Position numbers and translations under genes: made by a program. The notes below the pieces were generated by a model, which made no database searches, was not told where the DNA came from, and was given only the letters and a program-made list of their open reading frames with translations. A DNA stretch of 64,000 nucleotides from Microbacterium sp. 1.5R (GTDB lineage Bacteria > Actinomycetota > Actinomycetes > Actinomycetales > Microbacteriaceae): the NCBI RefSeq assembly GCF_007667425.1, contig NZ_VDRC01000001.1:1332595-1396594 (forward strand), written 5' to 3'. Positions 45,701-55,000 of this stretch are shown here, in pieces; positions within the stretch are counted from its first letter, which is position 1; each line of letters opens with the position of its first letter.

Positions 45701-47880
45701 ATGACGGTCGCCGTCGAGGTCTGGGGGGTGGAATTCGCCGAGGGTGCAGCCGAGATCGTGGCGCTGTTGACGTACGGAGTGCCGTTCGGAGTGTCGACGG
45801 TCGTGAGCGCCGCGAACGACAGCTGCGGCAGCGTGGCACCCGCGGGCGTCGGGCCGAAGGTCCAGCGCACGCCGTGGATCGGCGGGATCACGTCAGACAC
45901 CCAATCGCTCCCGTCGCACACGCTGCAGTACTCGACGCGGATCACACCCGCCGGCTGGGTGACGGAGCCGGGCGCGATCGTGAGCCGTGGCTCGTTCGCG
46001 GGCAGGATGTCCGTGACGACGAGCCCGTCGACCGGGGACGGGGGCGTCCCGTTGTTCGGGATCTGCAGCGTCGGCTGCAGATTGAAGCGGATCGTGTTTC
46101 CTGCCGTGTAGTGGTTGCCCGTGCCCGGCGACTGCTCGGGCGCGGTCTTGGTCACACCGAGCAGCCCGAGCGTCCAGGTGAGCACGTCCTGAGCACGCGA
46201 GAGCCGAGCGCCGTCGACCGTCTGCACGCCGCGGTTGACCAGATCGTTGCCGTTGTAGGCCGAGGGTCCGACGACGCGCATCGGCACGCGGAGGGAATGC
46301 GCGACGTTCGCGGCAGGGTTCGCCCAGCGGATGCGAATGCGGTCGATGCCGGAGCGGAAGCCGTCGATGGTGAGCCCGCCGCCAAGAGCCGGGTCGGTGC
46401 GATCCGCGCTCCAATAGGCATCGCCGTTCGCGCAGTTCGCATTCTCGAGTTGAGTGCGGGTCGCCGGGTAGACAGCCGGGGCGCCGTACTCGATGACGTA
46501 GGCGGGAAGCGATCCGGAACCTACGGCGGGTGTTGGGAGGCCGCCGAGTTCGTAGGCCGTGTGATCGAAGACGTCGCACTGCAGGAGCTCTGCGGGCACG
46601 AGGTTCTGCACGGTGCCGTTCAGCACCGCCGCCACCCGTGTGCCGTTCGTCGCCCGGCGATCGAATCCGCTCGAACCGTAGCTCTTTCCGAAGATCGTGC
46701 CCGTGGGAACGGTGACGGTACCGGTCAAGACGTTGTTCGCCAGTGGCTCGATGCCACCGCCGAAGTTCGACGTTCCGTTGACCCCTGTGGGATCGAATCC
46801 GGTGTAGCGCATTGTGTACGGGAAGCTTCCGTCATCGGCGGTACCGGGGATGCCATCCGCTCCCGCGGCGATGACCGAGTTCGGGATGGTGATCACCGTG
46901 GCACGCGATATCGCTGCCCGACTGTAGTTTGTCGGGAAGTGATTCAACGAGGTGTCGGCGCCGGTGATCACGATCTGGCCGTCGGGGGTGCAGGAGATCG
47001 CGCCCGAGTTGGTCACGCCGTTCGGGGTGCCGCCGCTCGTATTCGGGCCGCGGAACGTGGTCTGCACGCCATTGCACGCCTGGATGCTGGAGAACGCCGG
47101 CATCCCGGTGAGGTCGTGCTGCAGAGTGATGGTGTTACCCAGCGACATGACGCCGCGGAGCGAATCGCCGTTGGCCGCCGACGGGAAGGGTCGCTCGAGG
47201 TTCACCCGCCAATAGAAGGTGAGCGTCGTCCCGGGCTCTGGTCCGTTGGGTCCGACGACCGACGGCACTGCCCCCTGCAGGACGTTGCTGAGCGCGAAGT
47301 CGAAGTAGGGCACGGTGTCGCGCGAGATGGTGACGTTCGCCACGTTCGACACCAGCGGCGCCGCCGGCCCGTCGTCGTCGAGGGTGAACTGCACCGGACG
47401 CACCGTGCCGTCGACGTTGACGGCCGCGGTCGGCGATACCAGCGCGGTCGGAGTGATCCGCGACGAGACTCCCGAGGTCGTCGTCGGAAGGTTGCACGTC
47501 AGGATGGTCGCAGCACCATTGGGCCCCGCCGTGATCGCCGATCCCGCGCGAGAACATTCCGTGGGCACGCTGACCCACGACATCCCGGCGGGCAGCTCAC
47601 TGCGGATCACCGGGTTGGTCGCGCCGCCGCCGTCGAACGAGTACTGGAAGTTGTACTGGACGGTGTCGTTCGTGCGCACGACGCCGTTCGTCGCGCCGGC
47701 ATCGACGCCTCCGCCCGTCGTCGCCTCGAACGGCGGGGTGCCGTCGGCGAGCAATCCGGCCGAGACGGCGGAGGGCGCTGCGGCAGCCGGCTGGGCGACG
47801 AGCACGGTCCCGACGGCGAGTATGCCGACGGCGACGACCGAGACGAAGCGGCGGAACAGGGAGGGTCGTGTCTGCGACAT
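39727..47880 (-). CDS. Giant cell-wall-anchored repeat protein, LAGTG sorting signal
   Basis: A 2717-residue secreted protein. Signal peptide ends near AAAA (residues 32-35). Residues 40-1050 form a unique head with DUF11-like and Cys-containing beta domains. Three divergent repeats follow (about 1060-1415). Then eleven copies of a 111-residue beta-sandwich repeat (DYEFLVTNTGNVT, CPVTTLAPTESTTCTGSHTV, DTVTVPGP), DUF7507/DUF11-type, one copy with a 3-residue gap. Each copy has two Cys, probably a disulfide. A Pro-Thr linker (about 2632-2658) and LAGTG near 2680, a helix and basic tail end the protein; LAxTG suits class E sortase. Likely a long adhesin or surface stalk. No sortase gene is in view. 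RBS is weak. Confidence 0.88.
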   Translation of the reverse strand: MSQTRPSLFRRFVSVVAVGILAVGTVLVAQPAAAAPSAVSAGLLADGTPPFEATTGGGVDAGATNGVVRTNDTVQYNFQYSFDGGGATNPVIRSELPAGMSWVSVPTECSRAGSAITAGPNGAATILTCNLPTTTSGVSSRITPTALVSPTAAVNVDGTVRPVQFTLDDDGPAAPLVSNVANVTISRDTVPYFDFALSNVLQGAVPSVVGPNGPEPGTTLTFYWRVNLERPFPSAANGDSLRGVMSLGNTITLQHDLTGMPAFSSIQACNGVQTTFRGPNTSGGTPNGVTNSGAISCTPDGQIVITGADTSLNHFPTNYSRAAISRATVITIPNSVIAAGADGIPGTADDGSFPYTMRYTGFDPTGVNGTSNFGGGIEPLANNVLTGTVTVPTGTIFGKSYGSSGFDRRATNGTRVAAVLNGTVQNLVPAELLQCDVFDHTAYELGGLPTPAVGSGSLPAYVIEYGAPAVYPATRTQLENANCANGDAYWSADRTDPALGGGLTIDGFRSGIDRIRIRWANPAANVAHSLRVPMRVVGPSAYNGNDLVNRGVQTVDGARLSRAQDVLTWTLGLLGVTKTAPEQSPGTGNHYTAGNTIRFNLQPTLQIPNNGTPPSPVDGLVVTDILPANEPRLTIAPGSVTQPAGVIRVEYCSVCDGSDWVSDVIPPIHGVRWTFGPTPAGATLPQLSFAALTTVDTPNGTPYVNSATISAAPSANSTPQTSTATVIVDAPSTVLASKTAAEPLAGANGTASYSLVLRNNTATVLNHLDVIDVLPANGDGRTPPTIFSGEFSSIAAAFSLPVALTTYVSSASPAALDAADGTVDGFADPRNPGDVGYTAPGSGVWACTLEDVTADAPGCPSIEQVTALRFAGDAPGILPAQSTLSIDLSLGIQDAVNGDQLSNRFNARVDASQLALPVRSSDSTVQVVTPSVDLEKDICVLADPAGCDPESDANWADSTTVADGGTAVFRIRVTNTGPTTAFFTVTDDLTPGLAYVPGSVAVSDGDPFDFPPTWTIFIQPDAVSWLTYRAVVEPGATGVTNTATVDVEDFFGQTATDTDTASVSAATPELTLVKSIAGTTDVDGNNRINAGDVIAYAFEVENTGSLPLATVAIDDPLITDAVCPPGTLQPAATVTCTGSYTITPADMDAGAVENTATAIGSPISGDPVESDPSTATQPLQSGPAITLEKTGTLADANGNGAADLGETVSYSFLVTNFGDVTLTDIAVTDPKLGDVTCLVDELAPSATTTCTADDDWTVTQAEVDAGTVENTASVVGTPTSGADPVDDEATEEVPTARAASLSLVKTADPFIVTAAGETVTYSFEVTNTGTTTVTDVAIQELSFTGTGGPIVASCPAGPVAPGDSVTCTADYEATQDDIDAGAVLNSASATATAPDGVGDPVSAPSNARFDTLRLPVLTLEKSSTDSSYAAVGDVVDYEFLVTNAGNVTIEEIAIADDRIDAAAVCPVTELAPEESTTCTGSHTVTQADIDAGEVVNTATASGVDPAGTPATTAEDTVTVPGPDAAPALTIEKSSTDAAFAAVGDVVDYEFLVTNTGNVTVTDVAVTDDRIDAAAACPVTTLAPTESTTCTGSHTVTQADIDAGEIVNVASAAASDPAGGPVEAPEDTVTVPGPTVAPGLALEKTSLDGSFAAVGDVIDYEFLVTNTGTVTVTGVTIVDDQIDAAAVCPVTSLAPTEATTCTGSHVVTQVDINAGGVVNTASAVASDPAGDPVGAPEDSVTVPGPAVAPGLTLEKSSIDTSFSAAGDVIDYEFLVTNTGNVTVDALAVVDDRIDAAAVCPVTQLAPLGSTTCTGSHTVTQAEVDAGEVVNTATATGSDPTGAPVTTPDDTVTVPGPDAAPGLTLQKSSTDASFAAPGEAVEYEFVVTNTGNVTLTGIAVVDDRIDAPAVCPVTALAPEESTTCTGSHVVTQAEVDAGEIVNVATATGTDPSGTPTSSPEDGVTVPGPDAAPALTLEKSSIDLFYAAVGDVVDYEFLVTNTGNVTVTDVAVTDDAIDAVAVCPVTTLAPTGQATCTGSHTVTQADVDAGAVVNVASATATDPAGDPVDSPDDVVTVPGPVGAPGLSLEKSSTDAAFAAVGDVVDYEFAVTNIGTVTITDLAIDDDRIDDPAVCPVTTLAPEAATTCTGSHTVTQADVDAGEVVNVATAAGENPAGDPIGSPSDSVTVPGPDAGPALTLEKSSTTAAAGDVVDYEFVVTNTGNVTLTGIAVVDDRIDAAAECPVTELAPTESTTCTGSHTVTQEEVDAGEVVNVATASGTDPSSTSTTSPEDTVTVPGPDAAPALTVEKSSTDAAFAAAGDVVDYEFVVTNTGNVTLTGVAVVDDRIDVPATCPISVLAPRGSVTCTGSHTVTQADVDAGAVVNVATATGTDPAGDPTASPEDTATVPGPDAGPALTVEKSSTDAVFAAAGDVVDYEFVVTNTGNETLTGIAVVDDRIDAPAVCPVTTLAPAEATTCTGSHTVTQADIDAGEVVNIASATGESPSGDPVSSPDDSVTVAGPATSPALTIDKSSDDADYTAVGEVLEFEFLVTNTGSVTLSDIAVADDRVDAPPVCPVTELAPTASTTCTGSHTVTAADVAAGEFVNVAIATGTDPSGTPLASEQDAVTLPGPDAPPTPTPTPTPTPTPTPTPTPTPTPTPTPPSGGSSSTPPRGTPGGPDGLAGTGGGILVGDIAAAALALLVGGWLVTRRRVRASRTGR
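39905..39985. repeat. Pro-Thr coding hexamer repeat
   Basis: An array of ggcgtc, ggcgtt and ggagtc units encodes alternating Pro-Thr in the wall-spanning linker of the giant protein. Such hexamer arrays can gain or lose units without a frameshift. Confidence 0.9.
39985..43632 (-). repeat. Eleven tandem 333-bp repeats in the giant protein
   Basis: Eleven in-frame copies of a 111-codon unit, each starting L-x-[LIV]-x-K-[ST]-S. One copy lacks three codons. Similarity between neighbours is high at both protein and DNA level, so recombination-driven change of copy number is likely, and assembly errors are possible in this region. Confidence 0.95.
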
Positions 47881-48468
47881 GGCGTGACCAGCTCTCGAAG
47901 CGACGGAAGTGAGCCGTCAGGGGTACGTGAGGATCCTCGATCCACCAGGAGACCAGGGGATCCACGAGGAGATGTGAGGCCCCCTCGTCGAGAGAAAGAG
48001 GTGGGGAGGTGCGCCGAGGGGGTCTCACGGTGTGGTGGTGCGGGTACGACGAGAGGAGGTGCGGGGCCTACCGGGAACGGAGGGTCCGAGAGGGATCACT
48101 GGTGTCGCGTCGCGATGATGCTAAATGGGGTGGGATGGGGACGACGCCGACCGTGGTCGGACGTCGGGGTCGTGAGTGAGGGCTCACGTTCTGGGGTGCC
48201 GACATCGGAGTGCTGCTACGGGTGCTGCGACTGCGATGTGAGGGAAAAGTAGCGCCCAGGGCGCGCCGCCGGATGGTCTCAGAGCAAACAGTGCGCGAGA
48301 CGGACAATGCCCGCAGAGCCGGTCGTCGAAACCGCCGAACTCACCGGAATGGTGTTATTCCGGGCCTTTTCTGCTCGTATTACGGCGGAGATCACACTTT
48401 TTCGCCCGCTATCGCCTATCCGTTCTCGGCAGTGAGGTCACCGGTCCGGACCACGGCGACGGGATCGT
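47881..48468. other. 588-bp intergenic region before the giant gene
   Basis: No convincing gene is seen. The part around 48100-48430 has lower G+C than its surroundings. A perfect 7-bp inverted repeat with a 6-base loop lies at 48344-48363. The giant gene's promoter should be in this region, but I cannot fix -35/-10 elements with confidence. Confidence 0.5.
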
Positions 48469-49791
48469 TCACCAGGCGATGTCGGCCCTGTCGGCGAGCA
48501 GCGTCGCATCGGGAACCGGCGCCACGTCGGCCCCCGGCGACGGCACGGCTGCGGCGCCGCCCCACGGCTCGGCCGGCGCGTCGAGGGGGCCGAGATCGGG
48601 CTGCTTCGGGGGCGCGGCGACGTCGGGGAACGGGATTCCGGGCGGGGACGCCGAGGTCGGGATGCTGCCTGCCTCCAGGTCGCGCGGGGCGGAGCACGGC
48701 GACACCGTCGCGAGGTCGGCGGGCGACGTCGCCGTGAGCACGTTGCCCTCCCAGCAGTTCCCGCTGGCTGCGCCGCGTGAGCCAGGGGCGTACACGGCAT
48801 CCACACCGTTCGTCTCGAACACGTTGTCGGTGATCCGATTGTCGATCGGAGCGAGGTCCTCGGCCGAGGTCACGATGAGACCGGCTACGGGGTTCGCCGC
48901 GATCCGATTCGCGCGCACCTCGTTCGCCGTCCCGCCGGCGATGCCGACCCCGATGCCGAAGCCGCCTTCTGCCTGCTCAGGTGTGTCCTCCTGAGCGTTC
49001 GCGGCGACGAGATTCCCCACGAAGGCGGCGCCCGCCTGCGGCAGATACGCCTCCTGGTAGTCGGAGTTGATCGTCGCGCCCACCCGGTTCCCGACGAAAC
49101 GGTTGCCGACGACCTGCAGGTCACCGCCGGCGTTCGCGATCTCGAACCCGACCGCGTTGCGCTCGGCGACGTTGCCGCTGACGACGATGTTGCAGCCCTG
49201 GCACTGCCCGACGTAGATCCCGGAATCCGCCCCGCCCGAGGCGTACGAGTCCGTGATCACCCCGTTCGATGCGTTGAAGGCGTAGATGCCGTAGAGCCCG
49301 TTGTTCGAGGCGGTGACATGGTCGACCCGGAATCCGTCGAGCAGCGGGAAGTCGGCGGAGTCGAGCGCCTGATAGCCGTCGTGTCCGCCGACCGCTGTCC
49401 CCTCGTCGTCGCGCATGCCGGTCACCAGCACGCCGTTCTGCGTCGCGTTGCGGACGGTCAGGTTCTGCACCGTGACCCGTGCCGCCGAGACAACGACGCC
49501 GTTGCCGCGGACGACGTCGCCGTCGATGATGACCCCGTTGCGGTCGGCACCGCGAAGAGTCACGCCGGGGGTGTCGATCGCGACCGTCTCGCGGTAGACG
49601 CCGGCGGCGACGAGCACCGTGTCGCCGTCGCGGGCCTCGGCCACGGCCTCCGAGATCGTGGCGTGATCGCCGGGTACCTCGATGAGCGCCGGCGGCCGAT
49701 CCTCGCTGCGATCGGGTGTGGCGGCGGCCGTGCATCCGGCGAGGAGAAGCGCCGCTGACGCAAGCAGCACCGCGGCCAGTCGTGTGCGCAT
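48469..49791 (-). CDS. Right-handed beta-helix lipoprotein (NosD-like)
   Basis: A 440-residue lipoprotein with lipobox LAGC near residues 17-20. The mature chain opens ALIEVPGDHATISEAVAEAR, DGDTVLVAAGVYRETV and VTLRGADRNGVIIDG, and continues as parallel beta-helix turns (NGVLVTGM, NGLYGIYAFNASNGVITDS, CQGCNIVVSGN). This is the NosD/pectate-lyase-like repeat fold. A short Pro-rich tail ends it. It may bind or process polysaccharide on the cell surface; NosD proper requires a nos cluster, which is absent. It is divergent from the Dyp peroxidase, 63 bases apart. Confidence 0.82.
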   Translation of the reverse strand: MRTRLAAVLLASAALLLAGCTAAATPDRSEDRPPALIEVPGDHATISEAVAEARDGDTVLVAAGVYRETVAIDTPGVTLRGADRNGVIIDGDVVRGNGVVVSAARVTVQNLTVRNATQNGVLVTGMRDDEGTAVGGHDGYQALDSADFPLLDGFRVDHVTASNNGLYGIYAFNASNGVITDSYASGGADSGIYVGQCQGCNIVVSGNVAERNAVGFEIANAGGDLQVVGNRFVGNRVGATINSDYQEAYLPQAGAAFVGNLVAANAQEDTPEQAEGGFGIGVGIAGGTANEVRANRIAANPVAGLIVTSAEDLAPIDNRITDNVFETNGVDAVYAPGSRGAASGNCWEGNVLTATSPADLATVSPCSAPRDLEAGSIPTSASPPGIPFPDVAAPPKQPDLGPLDAPAEPWGGAAAVPSPGADVAPVPDATLLADRADIAW

Positions 49792-49854
49792 CGCATCATG
49801 ATAGGGCCGTCACGAGGGCGAGCACCGCCGGATGTCGGGTCTATCATCATCCTC

Positions 49855-50994
49855 GTGTCGCCCGACCAGAGCCGGATCTCCCGGCGGACTCTGCTCCGCT
49901 CCGGGGGGCTCGCCGTGCTCGGCACGGCGCTCGTCGGCTGCGCTCCCGACGCACCGGCACCCGTCGTCACCGACGACGCCGAGGTGTCGCGAGTCCCGCC
50001 GGAGGGTGAGCGCCAGGCGGGGATCGCCTCGCCGTCCGCCGTGCAGTCGCAGCTGCTCGTCGCCGTCTTCGACCTCGACGGCGAGGCCGCCCCACTCCTC
50101 GCCGCGGTGGGCGAGACGATCGTCGCCCTCGCATCCGGACGGCATCCGGGGCTCGCCGGAATCGAGCCGGGCGACCTGACTGTGACGGTGGGTGTGGGCC
50201 ATCGCCTGGCCTCAGCGGTGCTGCCTGACGGTCCAGGGAGCGCGGCACTGGATGCGTATCCGCGTGAAGACGTCGACGAGCGGCACCGCCACGGCGACGT
50301 GGTTGTTCAGATCTGCGCGTCCGACCCGCTCGTCCCGCCCCTCGCCATGACCGCTCTGCTCGACGACCACCCCGCTCTCGGGGAACGGTGGCGTCAGCGA
50401 GGCGCGCGTGGCCCGTCGGTGGCGGTGCGCGACGGCCACACCGCACCACGCAATGTGCTCGGCTTCGTCGACGGCATCGCCGCTCCGGTCACCCCCGACG
50501 AGCTGGCGGAGTCCGTGTGGATCCCTGACGGGCCCGCCGCGGGCGGAAGCATCATGGTCGTCCGCCGCATGGAGATCGACCTGACGACATTCCGGCGGCT
50601 GCCGATCGCCGCGCAGGAGGCTGTCATCGGCCGCAGGCGCGACGACAGCGCACCGCTCTCCGGCGGTGACATCTCCGACGACGTGAACCTCCAGGCGAAG
50701 GCGCCAGACGGCGCGTACCTCATCCCGGTCGACGCGCACGTGCGGCGAGCGCATCCGCGGCCGGCGGGGGTGCCGCTGATGCTGCGCCGCTCTTACTCGA
50801 CGGACGACCCGCTCGGCCTGCTCTTCGTCAGCTACCAGGCGGAACTCCGCACGTTCACGCAGACCATGGAGCGCATGTCCGAGTCCGACGCCCTGCTCGA
50901 CCTCACGACCACGACCGCCGCCGGAGCGTTCCTCGCCCTCCCGGGCTTCGACGCGCAGCATCCGCTGGGGTCCACGATCTTCGGAGCATCGTGA
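49855..50994 (+). CDS. Dyp-type heme peroxidase, Tat-exported
   Basis: A 379-residue peroxidase with a twin-arginine signal (SRRTLLRSGGLAVLGTALVGC), also with a lipobox-like Cys. Dyp hallmarks are GFVDG (GxxDG distal Asp), DAHVRRAHPR with the proximal His, and the distal Arg in RRSYSTDDPLGLLFVSYQ. It oxidises dyes, phenols or metal-linked substrates with hydrogen peroxide outside the membrane. GTG 49855 is the better start; a TATCAT motif 12 bases upstream suggests a leaderless transcript. The efeUO genes that often accompany Tat-Dyp are absent. It overlaps the next gene. Confidence 0.88.
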   Translation: MSPDQSRISRRTLLRSGGLAVLGTALVGCAPDAPAPVVTDDAEVSRVPPEGERQAGIASPSAVQSQLLVAVFDLDGEAAPLLAAVGETIVALASGRHPGLAGIEPGDLTVTVGVGHRLASAVLPDGPGSAALDAYPREDVDERHRHGDVVVQICASDPLVPPLAMTALLDDHPALGERWRQRGARGPSVAVRDGHTAPRNVLGFVDGIAAPVTPDELAESVWIPDGPAAGGSIMVVRRMEIDLTTFRRLPIAAQEAVIGRRRDDSAPLSGGDISDDVNLQAKAPDGAYLIPVDAHVRRAHPRPAGVPLMLRRSYSTDDPLGLLFVSYQAELRTFTQTMERMSESDALLDLTTTTAAGAFLALPGFDAQHPLGSTIFGAS

Positions 50995-51728
50995 CGACGA
51001 GACGGTGGATCGCGCTGGGAGTGGCGGTCGTGGTCGTGGTGGCGCTCGCGACGTGGGCCTTCCTGGCGTTGAAGCCCTCGGGTGGGCAGCCGCCGACGCC
51101 CTCCCCCACCGCACCGGCCGCTCGCTCGTTGACCGGCGAGGAGGCGGAGCGGCTCGCCGTCGCCCGGTTCCTCGCCTACCAGGACGGGAGCCGCGAGTTC
51201 ACCGTCGAGGTGCCGTCCGCCGAGGGGTCCATCGGCGTGCACGGCCGCGTCGACTACCGCGGCGAGGTCGGCATCGCGGCGGCGGTCCTGGCCGGCGAGA
51301 ACGCGGTGATCTCCTGGGACGCCGACACCCTGGTGGGCTGGGTCGGGGAAGGCGACGGCACGACCGTTCCCGCCGACCCGCCGGACCTTCCGGGTGTCGC
51401 GCGGCCACTGGACCCCGCGGTGTCGACGCTCGACGCCGCACTGAAACTGCTCTCGAGTCTCGGTCTCGATCGGCCGGACAACGCACAGCTGCTGCAGACG
51501 TCCGACGCGCAATGGCTGCGGGGGGACGACGTCGACGGCGTCGCGGTCGACGTGTTCGCCGGCCCCTCCGATCCCGATACCGGCGTGGGCGCCGGCACGA
51601 CCCGCCTCTGGGTCGACGGCGACGGCATCCTCCGCCGCTTCGAGGCGGATCTGCCCTCCGGAACGATCACCCTCGACTTCGACCAGGAGGCGTACGCCAC
51701 GGTGCCGCGCGCCCCCGAGCTCGGATGA
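50991..51728 (+). CDS. Hypothetical single-pass membrane protein
   Basis: A 245-residue protein with one N-terminal helix (WIALGVAVVVVVALATWAFL), a Pro/Thr linker and a soluble beta-rich domain resembling LppX/LprAFG-type lipid-binding folds only in general composition. Start GTG 50991 overlaps the Dyp peroxidase stop, so the two are co-translated. Function unknown; it probably faces outward and may serve the peroxidase. Confidence 0.75.
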   Translation: MTTRRWIALGVAVVVVVALATWAFLALKPSGGQPPTPSPTAPAARSLTGEEAERLAVARFLAYQDGSREFTVEVPSAEGSIGVHGRVDYRGEVGIAAAVLAGENAVISWDADTLVGWVGEGDGTTVPADPPDLPGVARPLDPAVSTLDAALKLLSSLGLDRPDNAQLLQTSDAQWLRGDDVDGVAVDVFAGPSDPDTGVGAGTTRLWVDGDGILRRFEADLPSGTITLDFDQEAYATVPRAPELG

Positions 51729-52052
51729 ATTGCGTTTTTCGGATCATCCGGATTGACCCCGCCTGAGCACTCGGGTAGAACCGATTCATTCAGGCGACGT
51801 GACCCCGGTCTGCGGATTCTGGCCGATCTTGAGGGAGATCGCTACTGAGCGAAGACGGCATTATACCGATATGCCGCGCGAGTTCCGCATCAGAAAGCGC
51901 TTGCTCAGTATATTGCCAGGTTCACTCGTTGTTTCCGCGTGGTGTACAACTGTCCCTGTTCGTGCCGGCACCCCGCGTTCAGCGGCTCCGGCTAATGGCC
52001 CTGAGGGGGGCCCACGTCACTCATCGTTCTCGTTCCGCACCCAGGAGATACC
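51729..52052. other. 324-bp upstream region of the SdrD-repeat giant gene
   Basis: No gene is supported; the region has unusually low G+C (around 51840-51960) compared with the flanks. A CAGGAGA ribosome site precedes the GTG at 52053. This is where the giant gene promoter should lie. Confidence 0.5.
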
Positions 52053-55000
52053 GTGGATTCCTCTCACGCTGACTCTGCACGCCCGACCGTCCGCTCGACC
52101 TCTCGAGCGATTGCCCGCCCGTGGCGTGCAGTCCTCGCGGCGGTCGTCACCGCCGTCACGGTGGGCGCATCGATCGTCGTCGCATCGCCGGCCGTCGCAG
52201 CCGACGGCACCGTGACCGGAGTCGTGTACCAGGACTTCAACGACAGCGGCACACGAGATGCGGCGGCCGGCGACTTCGGCGGCGACACGGGCGTAGGCGG
52301 CGTGCAGGTCACCGCGACCGACTCGACCGGGGCCGTCCGGGGCACCGCCACCACCAGCGCCACCGGCGCCTACACGCTGACCGTGACCGGCGCGGCCACC
52401 ACGGATGTCCGCGTGGAGTTCACCGCCCTGCCCACGGCCTTCCGCGCGGCACGCAGTGGTGCCGGCAACGGCAGTACCGTGCAGTTCGTCAGCATCGGCG
52501 CCACCGGAGTCGACCTCGGGGTGACGCAGGAGGGCATGGTGCAGACGACAGCGGGCGCACCGCGGGTCGTCGTGCCTTCGCAGCGTTCCATGATCGCCTA
52601 CGCCGGCGGGGACGACGTCGAGGGGCCCACCCCGAACGTTCCCGATCAGCCGGCCCTTTTCGGGACGACGTACGACTCGAGCGGAGACCCCGCATCCGGC
52701 CGCCAAGTGCTCGCGACACAGGGGCAGATCGGTACGACGTGGGGCACGGCGAACTACGGCGACAGGCATGTGTTCAGCGGCGCGTCGTTCCGCCGTGGCA
52801 CGATGGTCGGCCCGCAGGGACTCGGCGCGATCTACCTCACCGACGCCACGACCGGATCACCCAACGCCACGCCCTTCGTGACGATTCCCAACGCGGGCAC
52901 GAACCCGCGTCCCGCAGACCTCACCGGATACGACTGGCTGCATGACACGGCCGGTTTCTCAGCCCCGGGTCGCATCGGACTCGGCGACATCGAGATCTCG
53001 GAAGACCGTCGCACGCTCTACGCCGTCAACCTCAACGACCGACGGCTCTACGCAGTGCCGCTCACCCCCGGCGCGACGCCGGGCGCTGCCCCCGTCGCCG
53101 GTACTCCGCAGGCCATCACCATCCCTCTCGCCACCGCCGCCGGGTGCGCGAACGCCGCGGTCCGCCCATACGGTCTCGGCACCTTTCGCGGCACTCTGTA
53201 CGTCACCCTGACCTGCACCGGACCCACGGCGAACGACCTGCGCGCGTGGGTGGTTCCGATGAACGAGGACACCAGGGCGTTCGGCGCCGCCGTGTTGAAC
53301 GTGCCACTGACCTTCACGCGAGGCCCGAAGTACACCGCGACCTTCCCCGCCACCAGCCGGACGAACAACTATCTCCCGTGGGTGGAGACGTTCCAACCGC
53401 TCGGCGAAGACGGATACGGGCGCGGACCCTCGCCGATCGCCTCCAGCGTCGTCTTCGATGCCGCGGGCAACATGTCCCTCTCGATCAAAGACCGCTCGGC
53501 CGATCAGAACGGAATAGCGCTGAGCAGCACCACGCCGTCGGACACCGAGATCTACGTCTATATCGGTGTGGGCGACCTCCTCCGTGCGTGCCGCAACGCC
53601 GCAGGCACGTGGGTCACCGAGAACGCCGGCAGCTGCGGCGGGAACACCTCGACGCAGCCGGCCAACAACTGGGGCATCGGCGGCAGCAAGTTCTACGAGA
53701 CCGTGTTCTACACGACGGCCGACATGCGCAGCTACCACGGCAGCACCGCGATGGGATCGGCGCTGCAGCTCCCGGGCTACACGAACGTGATGGCGACGGT
53801 CATCGATCCCCTCGCTCTGCGCCAGGACGGCCTGCGCGTGTATGGCAACGACGACGGTCGGGTCGAGCGCTCCGCGACGCTGACTCGAGCCTCCGACCGC
53901 GACGGCAGCTTCGCCAAGGCCGGCGGTCTCGGCGACCTCTCGGCGCTCGTCGCCGAGGCACCGGTCGAGATCGGCAACCGGGTATGGCTCGACTCCGACC
54001 GCGACGGCGTGCAGGATGCCGGCGAGGCTCCCATCGCGGGCACCACCGTGCGGCTCTACTCGGCCGACGGTTCGGTGATCGCGACCGCCGTCACCGATGC
54101 GGACGGCGAGTACTACTTCTCGTCATCGCCCGGCACCTCCTCCCCCTCCGCGCAGTACGGCCTTCCCCTCACCGCGGACACGGGCTACGAGATCCGTCTC
54201 GACAACGCCGCCGACTACGGCGCCGGCGGTCCACTGGAGCATCTCGCGCCCACCGTCACAGCGGCGGGCGCCGATCGAGCGGTCGACTCGAACGGCGTAC
54301 GGCAGTCTCCGGTGCTCGTCTCCGCTGCGGCGCGCACCCCCGACGCGGGGGCGGCCGACCATACCTTCGACTTCGGTTTCGTACCGCTGCTCTCGCTGGG
54401 CAACCGCCTCTGGTACGACACCGGAACCGGTGCCGGCGAGACCGACAACGGCCGGCACGACGCCGGCGAACCGCCGATCGTCGGCGCCACGATCGAACTG
54501 CTCGACGCCGCAGGCGCCCCGGTGCTCGGCGTCGACGGCGCTCCGCGCACGACGGTGACGGATGCCGCCGGCTACTACCGCTTCGACGACCTCCTCGCCG
54601 CCACCTACCGCGTGCGCGTGGCCGCCGGCAACTTCGGCGCGGGCGCCCCCCTGAGCGGCTGGACCTCGTCGACCGGAGCGTCGGCCGCGTTCGATGCCGG
54701 CAGCAACAACGCCGACAAGGGCGTGGACGCGCCGAACCCGTCGGCGACGGGTGTGACCTCCGGTCCGATCGCGCTCGCGCCGGGTGTCATCGGCGATGTC
54801 GACCCCGGCGCGACGGGTGCCGGTGCTCACGGCCCCGGCGGCGACGCCACCGACAATCTCACGGTGGACTTCTCGTTCGTGCCGCAGATCGACCTCACCA
54901 TCGACAAGCAGCTCACGTCGGGCAATGGCCCCTACCGCCTCGGCGACGAGGTCACCTTCGATCTCCTCGCCTCGAACAACGGCCCCGGCGCCGCGCGCCC

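Noticed and set aside
48344..48363. Perfect 7-bp inverted repeat considered as a terminator for the beta-helix lipoprotein gene
   Set aside because: It lies over 100 bases past the stop, with no T run on the minus strand; it might be an operator but nothing supports one.
48210..48737. Open frame at the giant gene upstream region
   Set aside because: It overlaps the beta-helix lipoprotein gene in antisense, lacks a ribosome site, and has Arg/Pro-rich composition.
51799..52215. Open frame overlapping the SdrD giant gene start
   Set aside because: Out of frame with the giant signal peptide, no ribosome site, and the second half is Ser/Pro/Arg-rich shadow sequence.
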